Part shown: piece by piece, positions 6,459 to 11,780 of the stretch
Position numbering within the stretch: the first letter of the stretch is position 1
How the letters are laid out: every line of letters begins with the position of its first letter
NCBI GenBank assembly: GCA_044227705.1
Contig: JBGAWE010000142.1
Coordinates: 1-11,780, forward strand
Origin: JANOQP01 sp044227705
GTDB lineage: Bacteria; Bacteroidota; Bacteroidia; Chitinophagales; Saprospiraceae
DNA: 11,780 nucleotides
Direction: 5' to 3'
Made by a program: the position numbers and the translations under genes
The notes under the pieces: generated by a model
Database searches by the model: none
Told to the model about the DNA's origin: nothing
Seen by the model: the letters and a program-made list of their open reading frames with translations, nothing else

Positions 6459-7694
6459 ATGAAAGCTCTGTTCAATCGTGCAGCCTTGCTGCTGGCCCTT
6501 GTCGTGGCCGTCGCCTCCCAATCCCTCACCGCCCAAGTCGGCGGCAACAAGCCCGAGTTCTTCCTCTGGCGCTACAACGGGGCCACCGCCTCGCCCGGCC
6601 CGGTCGTCAACGGCGACATCATGGGCACCATCCAATGGAAGGGCACCGTGCCTGGCAACAAGATCCTCACCGGAGCCGACATCCAGGCGGTCTGCACGGG
6701 CGCGCCGACCTCCACGACTCTGCCGACGCGCCTCTCGCTGCGCACCGGCACGCCGACCCTCGCCGAGCGGCTCACCGTCCTCGAAAACGGCAACGTCGGC
6801 ATCAACACGACCAGTCCGACCTATCGACTGCACGTCGTCGGCAACGGCTTTTTCAGCGGTGATTTGACCGTCGGCGGCAACTTTGGCGTCACCGGCAGCA
6901 TCACCGCCGGGCTTGACGTCATCGCCGGGCGCGACGTGAAAGCGGGTCGCCACGTCGTCGCCGTCGAGAATGTCTCGGGGAAAAATATCATGGCATCCGA
7001 GCTGGTTTCGGGCAAAAACGTCAGCGCGACCGACCTCGTCTCGACCAAAGACCTGACGGCGACGAACCTGGTTTCCACCAAAAACCTGACCGCCACCGAG
7101 ACCGTCGCGGCCAAAAACATCACCGCCTCTCAAAATGTCACGGCCACCGGCACCGTCAGCGGCGCAACGGTCAATTCCTCGGGCAACATGACGGCCGGCG
7201 GCACCATCAGCGGCGCGACCGTCAACTCCACCGGCAACATGACAGCGGGCGGAACCATCAGCGGCGCGACCGTCAACGCTACGGGCAACATGACGGCCGG
7301 CGGCACCATCACCTCGAACCGCGTCTGCACCCAATCTCAGGCCATCGGCGTGGCGAGCTGCTTCATCCCGACGGGCTTCAAGCTGGCCGTCGGCGGCGGC
7401 ATCATCGCCGAGGAGGTGCTCGTGCAGCTCCGCGCCGACTGGCCCGACTACGTTTTCGAAAAAGAACACGACTTGCCGACGCTCGACGAGGTCTCCGATT
7501 TCGTCCAAAAGGAAAAGCACCTGCCGGGCATCCCGTCGGCCGCAGAAATCTGCGAAAAGGGCCTCGACCTCGGCGACATGCAGCGGCGCACGATGGAGAA
7601 ACTGGAGGAGCTTTACCTCTTGACAATCCAGCTCAACGGCCGCATCGGCCAGCTCGAAAAGGAGAACGCCGCGCTGAAATCCTCCAAAAACTGA
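6459..7694 (+). CDS. Exported fibre-like protein with repeat shaft and C-terminal coiled coil
   Basis: A 411-residue protein with a Sec signal peptide (MKALFNRAALLLALVVAVAS, cleavage near AQ at 25-26). Residues about 88-130 hold the LSLRTGTPTLAERLTVLENG and NVGINTTSPTYRLHVVGNG segments common to phage-tail-fibre-like surface proteins of Bacteroidota. Residues about 131-285 are a repetitive shaft: 5-6-residue strand-like units of the form xVxAG/xVSGK, arranged as 11-residue repeats (starting at 170, 181, 192, 203, 214) and then three near-identical 17-residue repeats (231-281). The C-terminal domain (WPDYVFEKEHDLPTLDEV, 328-345; then KEKHLPGIPSAAEI; LDLGDM) and the terminal heptad-like helix (RTMEKLEELYLLTIQLNGRI onward) are a recurrent Bacteroidota module thought to trimerise. 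No sorting domain is seen. No function is assigned; an extracellular or surface structural role is inferred. The next gene, 67 bases on, is a secreted protease. Confidence 0.8.
   Translation: MKALFNRAALLLALVVAVASQSLTAQVGGNKPEFFLWRYNGATASPGPVVNGDIMGTIQWKGTVPGNKILTGADIQAVCTGAPTSTTLPTRLSLRTGTPTLAERLTVLENGNVGINTTSPTYRLHVVGNGFFSGDLTVGGNFGVTGSITAGLDVIAGRDVKAGRHVVAVENVSGKNIMASELVSGKNVSATDLVSTKDLTATNLVSTKNLTATETVAAKNITASQNVTATGTVSGATVNSSGNMTAGGTISGATVNSTGNMTAGGTISGATVNATGNMTAGGTITSNRVCTQSQAIGVASCFIPTGFKLAVGGGIIAEEVLVQLRADWPDYVFEKEHDLPTLDEVSDFVQKEKHLPGIPSAAEICEKGLDLGDMQRRTMEKLEELYLLTIQLNGRIGQLEKENAALKSSKN
7149..7301 (+). repeat. Three tandem 51-base coding repeats in the fibre shaft
   Basis: Three consecutive 51-base units encode GTVSGATVNSSGNMTAG, GTISGATVNSTGNMTAG and GTISGATVNATGNMTAG (residues 231-247, 248-264, 265-281), and a fourth begins at GTIT. 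DNA identity between units is high but not perfect, with most differences at third positions and in the variable SS/ST/AT residues, so they look duplicated and then drifting under selection. Copy number could change by slippage or recombination. Confidence 0.85.
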
Positions 7695-7761
7695 ACCCGG
7701 GCTGGGCCGTGGAGACGCAAAATATTGGGTCCCCACAGCCGACCACAACCAAGAACTGGGT

Positions 7762-9186
7762 ATGAAAACCATTCTCTCAACCATTAGCCTCGCCGCCTGC
7801 CTGCTCTGCACGCTCGCCGCGACGGCGCAAAACGAGCCGCTCCCATACGGCGGCCGCCAGCCCGATTCCATCGTCACCTTGAAAACCATCCTGCCCGGCG
7901 CCGACCGGCCGAAGGAGGTGACGGTCGCCGTCGTCGACGGCTGGGCATATTTCGAGGGCGACATAGTCCTCGGCCGCATCGAGGAGCTGGCCGCCGAGGC
8001 CAACGAGCGCGGCATCGTCATCGACGGCGGCAGCTTCCGGTGGCCGAGCGCGGTCATCCCTTTCGAGCTGGACCCGTCGCTGTTCACCGCCGCCTACGTC
8101 CGGCTCATCCAGTCGGCCATCGACTACATCACCGGCTCGACGCACCTGCTGCTCGTCCCGGCCACGTCGGGCGACCGCATCCGCTTCATCGCGGCCAATG
8201 CCTGCTCGTCGCCCGTCGGGCGGCAGGGCGGGGCGCAGAACATCCGGCTGATGGACCCCAACACCAACGGGGGCACGGGTTGCTGGTTCCCACAAATCGT
8301 GCACGAAATCGCCCACTCGGCGGGCCTTTTCCACGAGCAATCGCGCGAGGACCGCGACCTGTTCGTGACCATCAACTGGGGAAACATCGAGTCGGGCAAG
8401 GCCTTCAATTTTGACAAGGAGGACGCCGTCGCCACCGACATCGGCCCCTACGACTTCAACTCCGTCATGCACTACGGCCCGACGGCCTTCGCCGACCCGC
8501 CCGGTGCCATCACCATCGTGGCCATCGGCGGCCAGGCCTTCGGCAACGCCGACGAGTACAGCACGGGCGACGTGGCGACCATCAATTGGATGTACCCGAC
8601 AAACAACTGCCCGGCCAGTTTCATGCTCTCCGCTGAAATCCCCGACGTGGACCGCCCGCTGATTTTCGAGGCTTCGACGACCGTCACCTCGACGGCCACC
8701 ATCCGCGCCTCGACCAACGCAACCTACGACGGGGGGACCCTCGTCCGCCTCTCGCCCGGCTTCCATGCCGAGAACGGCTCCACTCTCCATGCGGTGAAAG
8801 AGGGCTGCGGCGGGAGCTTCACCCAGATGGTCTCGCCCGAGGTCGCCGGATGGATGAAAGAGGCTGATGAAAAGCTGGCCGAGCGGCAAAACGCCTCGAA
8901 GCCCGACACTCGGACGGCCCAATCGCTGGCGGCGACGGTTTTCCCGAACCCGACTTCGGGGTCGGCCACCATCCGATTCACATTGGAAAAAGAAGGCACG
9001 GCTACCGTCCGCATCGTCGACGCGCTCGGTCGACTGCGGGCGACCGTCGCCGAAAACCGCGCGTTCCCGGCGGGCGAGACCATCCTCGAAATCGACACCG
9101 ACGGCTGGGAGAACGGGCTTTACACAGCCCAGGTCGTCAGCGGCCGGGCCGTCGCGGCGGTGCGGCTGGTCGTCTTTACGAGATAA
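7762..9186 (+). CDS. Astacin-family (M12A) zinc metalloprotease with T9SS sorting domain
   Basis: A 474-residue secreted zymogen. A Sec signal peptide ends near TAQ (residue 23). The propeptide contains FEGD (64-67), the astacin FxGD motif whose Asp (D67) occupies the zinc site and keeps the enzyme latent. The catalytic domain starts around 90 (FRWPSAVIPFEL) and has the full astacin zinc signature HEIAHSAGLFHEQSREDRD (181-199; ligands H181, H185, H191, base E182) and the Met-turn SVMHYGP (234-240; M236, Y238). Residues about 280-348 (repeated IFEASTTVTSTATIRAS, LSPGFHAENGS, then EGCG) resemble the 3-coathanger stack domain of Bacteroidota. The end, from about 393 (VFPNPTSGSATIRF ... LVVFTR), is a T9SS type A sorting domain, so the protein should cross the outer membrane and be released or anchored. 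It follows the fibre gene by 67 bases and ends at a terminator. Substrate unknown. Confidence 0.93.
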   Translation: MKTILSTISLAACLLCTLAATAQNEPLPYGGRQPDSIVTLKTILPGADRPKEVTVAVVDGWAYFEGDIVLGRIEELAAEANERGIVIDGGSFRWPSAVIPFELDPSLFTAAYVRLIQSAIDYITGSTHLLLVPATSGDRIRFIAANACSSPVGRQGGAQNIRLMDPNTNGGTGCWFPQIVHEIAHSAGLFHEQSREDRDLFVTINWGNIESGKAFNFDKEDAVATDIGPYDFNSVMHYGPTAFADPPGAITIVAIGGQAFGNADEYSTGDVATINWMYPTNNCPASFMLSAEIPDVDRPLIFEASTTVTSTATIRASTNATYDGGTLVRLSPGFHAENGSTLHAVKEGCGGSFTQMVSPEVAGWMKEADEKLAERQNASKPDTRTAQSLAATVFPNPTSGSATIRFTLEKEGTATVRIVDALGRLRATVAENRAFPAGETILEIDTDGWENGLYTAQVVSGRAVAAVRLVVFTR

Positions 9187-9213
9187 GTGTTAGTTGTCTT
9201 TAGAATCGTTTTT

Positions 9214-9250
9214 GGAGCCGACTTCGCCCGAAGCCGGCTCCTTCTTTTTT
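9214..9250 (+). terminator. Intrinsic terminator after the astacin gene
   Basis: The sequence GGAGCCG-A-CTTC, a GCCC loop, then GAAG-C-CGGCTCC forms a 7 + 4 base-pair stem with one A/C mismatch or bulge at 9214-9241, followed by TTCTTTTTT (9242-9250). It is 27 bases after the protease stop codon. The T tract touches the stop codon of the minus-strand SnoaL-like gene (9250-9252). The minus strand has A rather than T after the stem, so termination is expected mainly on the plus strand. Confidence 0.85.
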
Positions 9251-9615
9251 CAGTAGAAGAACTGCTCCTTGACCACCTTCCCGTCGCGCACCTGATAGAC
9301 GCAGACCTCCGCGTCGGTCTGCCGGTCCTTGCCTTTGTACTGGATGTCCATCGAGAAGGCGATGGCGAAATGGTCGCCCGCGATGACCGGCCCGCCGATG
9401 GTGCTTCCGTAGAAATGCTCGACCCACTCGGCCCAGTGCTTGCCCTTTTCGATGATGGCGGCGAGGCCCTCGGTGCGGACGGCCATGCCCATCTCGGCGG
9501 CCTTGTCCGGCTCGATGCTGACGGCGTCGGCGGCGTAAAGCTCCTGCTGGGCCTCGGTGAATTTGCCCTGGCTGCAGAGGGCGACGAGGCGGTCGGCGAC
9601 TTGTTCGATTGTCAT
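9250..9615 (-). CDS. SnoaL/NTF2-like domain protein
   Basis: A 121-residue single-domain cytoplasmic protein with no signal peptide. The order MTIEQVADRLVALCSQGKFTEAQQELYAADAVSIEP (helices then first strand), the small turn VRTEGLAAIIEKGKHWAEWV, HFYGSTIGGPVIAGDHFAIAFSMDIQYKG and the closing strand VCVYQVRDGKVVKEQFFY are the cone-like alpha+beta NTF2 fold of SnoaL-like proteins. Small members like this lack a common reaction: some are polyketide cyclases or isomerases, many are uncharacterised, so I give no function. It converges on the astacin gene and diverges from the GNAT gene across an AT-rich island with a good promoter. The ATG at 9615 is followed by a normal family N-terminus. Confidence 0.82.
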   Translation of the reverse strand: MTIEQVADRLVALCSQGKFTEAQQELYAADAVSIEPDKAAEMGMAVRTEGLAAIIEKGKHWAEWVEHFYGSTIGGPVIAGDHFAIAFSMDIQYKGKDRQTDAEVCVYQVRDGKVVKEQFFY

Positions 9616-9650
9616 TTTCGATGAAAATTTTTGTGGTGAAAAGATGGTGG

Positions 9651-9682
9651 CAAAGGTAAAAAGGCCGATTTTTAAACACAGA
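9651..9682 (-). promoter_or_regulatory. Bacteroidota-type promoter for the SnoaL-like gene
   Basis: On the minus strand, 9658-9651 reads TACCTTTG, a perfect match to the Bacteroidota -7 element TAnnTTTG, 36 bases upstream of the ATG at 9615. About 20 bases further upstream is a TTTCTG/TGTG stretch (around 9677-9682) that only loosely resembles the -33 TTG element. The box sits in a strongly AT-rich island (about 9650-9740) between divergent genes. Confidence 0.5.
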
Positions 9683-9748
9683 AAATTTTAAAAATAAATT
9701 TCAGTGTTTTTAAATAGCCGATTTCAACATAAAAAACAAAAGATCGGC
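9664..9748. repeat. AT-rich island with imperfect inverted repeat and GCCGAT motifs
   Basis: TTTTTAAACACAG (from about 9669) and the roughly complementary CAGTGTTTTTAAA (ending about 9714) form an imperfect inverted repeat around an A/T core. GCCGATTT occurs at 9664-9671 and 9717-9724, with the reverse complement ATCGGC at 9743-9748. This may be operator or promoter structure for the divergent SnoaL-like and GNAT genes. AT-richness makes chance pairing likely, so it is only a candidate. Confidence 0.3.
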
Positions 9749-9822
9749 GAGTTCGGAGCCAGCCGACGCCCACACTGCCGTCCAAAATTCTGACAGTATT
9801 TCACGCCCAAAAACCGCCGCCC

Positions 9823-10278
9823 ATGACGCTGAAAAGAACCGACTCGACCGACCCCGATTTCATCTCCCTCGTCCGCCTGCTCGACGCGGAACTGGCCGAG
9901 CGCGACGGTGCCGACCACGCCTTCTATGCCCAGTTCAACAAGATTGATCTGATTCGGAACGCCATCGTCGCCACGGTTGACGGCGAGGCCGCTGGCTGCG
10001 GAGCGTTCAAGATTTTCGACGCGCAGACGGTGGAGGTGAAGCGGATGTTCACCCTTCCCGAGCGGCGCGGGATGGGCTTGGCGGCTGCCGTTTTGACGGA
10101 ACTGGAAAGCTGGGCGGCCGAGCTTGGCTTTGCCCGCGCTGTCCTCGAAACGGGCGAGAAGCAGCCGGAGGCCATCGCGCTCTACCTCAAATCCGGGTAC
10201 CGGCGCATCGCCAACTACGGCCAATACGCAGGCGTGGAAAACTCCCTTTGCTTTGAGAAAACACTGGCTGGCGGCTGA
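9823..10278 (+). CDS. GNAT family N-acetyltransferase
   Basis: A 151-residue single-domain acetyltransferase. The acetyl-CoA pyrophosphate-binding motif A reads VKRMFTLPERRGMGLAAAVL, with the RRGMGLA loop at 81-87. Downstream are the typical LGFARAVLETGEKQPEAIAL and YLKSGYRRI (motif B, about 121-129) and NYGQYAGVENSLCFEK (131-146). The N-terminal DAELAERDGADHAFYAQFNK segment is shared by a well-populated Bacteroidota subgroup. The acceptor substrate is not known. The gene is alone on the plus strand, diverges from the SnoaL-like gene and ends at its own hairpin terminator at 10309. Confidence 0.9.
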   Translation: MTLKRTDSTDPDFISLVRLLDAELAERDGADHAFYAQFNKIDLIRNAIVATVDGEAAGCGAFKIFDAQTVEVKRMFTLPERRGMGLAAAVLTELESWAAELGFARAVLETGEKQPEAIALYLKSGYRRIANYGQYAGVENSLCFEKTLAGG

Positions 10279-10308
10279 GCGGCCGGGCGAGGCGGGTTAA
10301 AAAAATGG

Positions 10309-10344
10309 GGGCAGAGACCGCTTCGGGCGGCTCTGCCCTTGTTT
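10309..10344 (+). terminator. Intrinsic terminator after the GNAT gene
   Basis: GGGCAGAG (10309-10316) pairs with CTCTGCCC (10331-10338) and CCGC (10318-10321) with GCGG (10327-10330), leaving one bulged A and a TTCGG loop. The stem is preceded by an A run (10300-10305) and followed by TTGTTT (10339-10344), a short interrupted T tract. It is 30 bases after the GNAT stop codon. Confidence 0.75.
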
Positions 10345-10414
10345 GCGTTTCGGGCCGGCGGCGGTGTGCAATCGGTCGACGGCTCGGCATCAGCTTTTTC
10401 AAAAACTCGTTCCC

Positions 10415-11374
10415 ATGTCTTTCAAAACACTTGTCCCCGCCGCGCTCGGCTTGTCGCTGGCCGTTGCCTTTTTCAATTGCCAAAACCGGTCGGAGCACCG
10501 GCCGGGCCTTTCTCAAAACCAAGCCGCCAAGTCCGCCCAATCGGCTGCCGCCGACCGCTCGACGGGCGACGACGAAGCCAAGCCCGCCGAGCCGACCGCT
10601 GAGGCCGAGGGCTTCTCGACCGCCGCCGCCGTCGCCGGGGCGGGCGACAGCATCAAAAAATTCATCCGCACGGCCGACCTGAAATTCCAGGTCAGGAACG
10701 CCGTCGCCGCGACCCTCGCCGTCGAACAGGTGGCGGTGGCCAACGGCGGGTTTGTGGTCGAAAGCAGCCTCGACGACCGGCGCGGCCATCAAAAAACCAC
10801 GCCGGTCAGCCGCGACTCGGCCCTCCAAACGACCGAGACAGAACTGCACAGCACCGTCACGCTGCGCGTCCCATTTCAAAAGCTCGACACCGCGCTGCGC
10901 GAAATCGGGCGCCTGGCCACCGTCTTCCACCACCGGAAAGTGACGGCCGAGGACGTGAGCCTGCGCTTTTTGGAAAACGAGCTGGCCCGCCGTGCCTTGA
11001 CCGATTACCAGGAGGACTTGAGCGCCAAAAAGCTCGCCTCCGGCACGGCCGAACTGGAGCGCAGCCGCCGCATCTTCGACAGCCAGACCAACAAGGACCG
11101 CGCCCGCCTCGACGACCTGCGCATGGCCGACGCCGTCCGTTTCAGCACCGTTCGGGTGGAGATGGAGCAGCCGCGAGAGGCTCGGCAGATTGTCGTCGGC
11201 AACACCGACGGGCGGGCGGCGCGGGCCGGTCTCGCATTCCGGTTGGGCGAGTCGCTGCGCTCGGGGTGGCTGATTATGGAGGACGTGTTCTTTGGGCTGC
11301 TGTCGCTGTGGCCGCTCATTTTACTGGCCGGAGGGGTGGTTTTCTTTTTCAAAAAGAGGATGAGCGTGGCCTGA
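10415..11374 (+). CDS. DUF4349 domain-containing lipoprotein with C-terminal membrane helix
   Basis: A 319-residue envelope protein. A short signal sequence ends FFNCQN with C22 as the probable lipidated cysteine, though the lipobox (FFN before Cys) is not canonical. A low-complexity Ala/Ser/Glu linker (about 23-75) leads to the DUF4349 domain: KKFIRTADLKFQVRNAVAAT (81-100), VANGGFVVESS (108-118), STVTLRVPFQKLDTALREIG (146-165) and VTAEDVSLRFLENELARRAL (176-195), then a long charged helix with coiled-coil character. Residues about 291-312 (VFFGLLSLWPLILLAGGVVF) form one transmembrane helix with a KKR cytoplasmic end. Family function is unknown. I chose ATG 10415 because it gives the signal peptide; a TTG at 10343 would add 24 unlikely residues overlapping the upstream terminator. 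Confidence 0.85.
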   Translation: MSFKTLVPAALGLSLAVAFFNCQNRSEHRPGLSQNQAAKSAQSAAADRSTGDDEAKPAEPTAEAEGFSTAAAVAGAGDSIKKFIRTADLKFQVRNAVAATLAVEQVAVANGGFVVESSLDDRRGHQKTTPVSRDSALQTTETELHSTVTLRVPFQKLDTALREIGRLATVFHHRKVTAEDVSLRFLENELARRALTDYQEDLSAKKLASGTAELERSRRIFDSQTNKDRARLDDLRMADAVRFSTVRVEMEQPREARQIVVGNTDGRAARAGLAFRLGESLRSGWLIMEDVFFGLLSLWPLILLAGGVVFFFKKRMSVA

Positions 11375-11390
11375 CTGTCGGGGCTTGGAA

Positions 11391-11450
11391 GTTACCCGAA
11401 GCGCTGCTTCGGGAGGCTGAAATCGCGTCCGAAGCAGCGCTTCGGGTTAC
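11391..11450. repeat. Nested inverted repeat between convergent genes (REP-like)
   Basis: The left unit CCCGAAGCGCTGCTTCGGG (11395-11413) and the right unit CCGAAGCAGCGCTTCGGG (11429-11446) are each nearly self-complementary (CCGAAGC around a 3-base centre, then GCTTCGG). They are also inverted copies of one another: the 19 bases at 11394-11412 pair perfectly with 11429-11447, with GTT and TAC flanks nearly matching. It lies 16 bases after the DUF4349 stop and 72 bases before the end of the TPR gene. There is no T tract, so this is more like a REP/palindromic unit or rho-type hairpin than a classical terminator. Confidence 0.75.
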
Positions 11451-11521
11451 AGTCAAAGGTCGAGCAGCAAGCTCACCGGGTCTTCGTGCAGGTTTTTCAC
11501 CGCGCCGCCGACGGCCAACCT

Positions 11522-11780
11522 TCAAAGCCCCTCCGCCTCTGCCTGCCGCCTGAAATACCCCGTCTCCTTTATTCGCCGCAAAGCCTCGGCCTTGTGCATT
11601 TCGGCTTCCGAGTCCAGCCCTTCCAGCCGCCGCAGCCGCGCCATGGCGATGTGGTAATCCACCAAATACAGCCCCATGCTGCCGCTTTCGGCGGTTTCGA
11701 GCACCTCGGCGAGGTCTTGGGTGGCTTCTTTTGGGCGATTGCGTTGGATGCGCCAGTTGGCTCGGGCGAGTAGGCCTTTG
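11522..11780 (-). CDS. C-terminal fragment of a TPR-type protein
   Basis: The minus strand is open from the window edge to a TGA at 11524-11522, giving 85 residues starting KGLLARANWR. Helix pairs with TPR-like spacing are visible: LARANWRIQRNRPKEATQDL, then EVLETAESGSMGLYLVDYHI, AMARLRRLEGLDSEAEMHKA, EALRRIKETGYFRRQ. The pattern (GL.ARA...., SGSM.L...DYH...ARL, A...I.ETGY.RR) is the C-terminal repeat end of large bacterial TPR proteins, many of which carry an N-terminal NTPase, TIR or CHAT domain. The N-terminal part is outside the window, so the effector, if any, is unknown. After the stop the same frame stays coding-like for 22 codons up to a second TGA at 11455-11453. Confidence 0.7.
   Translation of the reverse strand, partial: KGLLARANWRIQRNRPKEATQDLAEVLETAESGSMGLYLVDYHIAMARLRRLEGLDSEAEMHKAEALRRIKETGYFRRQAEAEGL

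Noticed and set aside
7149..7301. Regular 51-base repeats that could suggest a CRISPR or minisatellite.
   Set aside because: The units are contiguous, in frame, translate to a 17-residue protein repeat and have no spacers, so they are coding repeats.
7390..7694. Possible S74 intramolecular chaperone (endosialidase-type) domain at the fibre C-terminus.
   Set aside because: The segment matches the common Bacteroidota WPDYVF/HLPGIPS module with a terminal coiled coil; I see no autocleavage site or Ser-Lys dyad arrangement of S74.
6360..8087. A 575-codon minus-strand frame opposite the fibre and protease genes.
   Set aside because: Its Gly/Arg/Asp/Val-rich repeats are the antisense image of the fibre repeats; no start context or domain supports it.
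11486..11773. Plus-strand 95-codon frame at the right edge.
   Set aside because: It is antisense to the TPR-type frame, which shows clear helix-repeat spacing; the plus frame shows only Pro/Arg/Gln-rich shadow composition.

Overview
The window is GC-rich chromosomal DNA from a member of the Bacteroidota, probably a high-GC lineage of the Saprospiria/Chitinophagia type (the rank below phylum is inference). The phylum call rests on a secreted protease ending in a type IX secretion (T9SS) type A sorting domain, a 3-coathanger-like domain, DUF983 and DUF2490 proteins, a Bacteroidota-style fibre protein, start codons preceded by A-rich sequence rather than Shine-Dalgarno motifs, and a perfect TAnnTTTG -7 promoter box. 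Non-coding islands are AT-rich against strongly GC-rich genes, and no gap between genes exceeds about 290 bases.

Layout. 1-147 (-) is the N-terminus of a glutamine-hydrolysing asparagine synthetase that runs off the left edge. After an AT-rich divergent spacer (148-433) comes a sulfur block: a TauE/SafE exporter (434-1231) and a CstB-like persulfide dioxygenase/rhodanese protein (1280-2686), closed by a strong bidirectional terminator. On the other strand sit DUF983 (3507-3926) and DUF2490 (2765-3469), probably one operon. Divergent from DUF983 is a type II sulfide:quinone oxidoreductase (4143-5333), followed by an AraC-family regulator (5424-6317).

Next is a secretion/surface block: a repetitive fibre-like protein (6459-7694) and an astacin-family metalloprotease with T9SS signal (7762-9186), ending at a terminator. 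A SnoaL/NTF2-like protein (9250-9615, -) and a GNAT acetyltransferase (9823-10278, +) diverge from an AT-rich promoter island. A membrane-anchored DUF4349 lipoprotein (10415-11374) follows. The right edge holds a nested inverted repeat (11391-11450) and the C-terminus of a TPR-type protein on the minus strand (11522-11780).

How they fit. SQR would oxidise sulfide to persulfide sulfur, the CstB-like protein would convert persulfide to sulfite/thiosulfate, and the TauE protein would export the anion. This is the logic of the staphylococcal cst operon, but here there is no CstA or CsoR-type CstR in view, and an AraC-family protein lies beside sqr. The fibre and astacin genes are codirectional neighbours and both products are exported. 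The rest looks like ordinary housekeeping and hypothetical genes. I see no mobile element, RNA gene, CRISPR array or clear new defence system; the most unusual items are the rearranged cst-like locus with candidate operators, the 11/17-residue repeat shaft of the fibre, and the in-frame continuation after the stop of the right-edge TPR gene.
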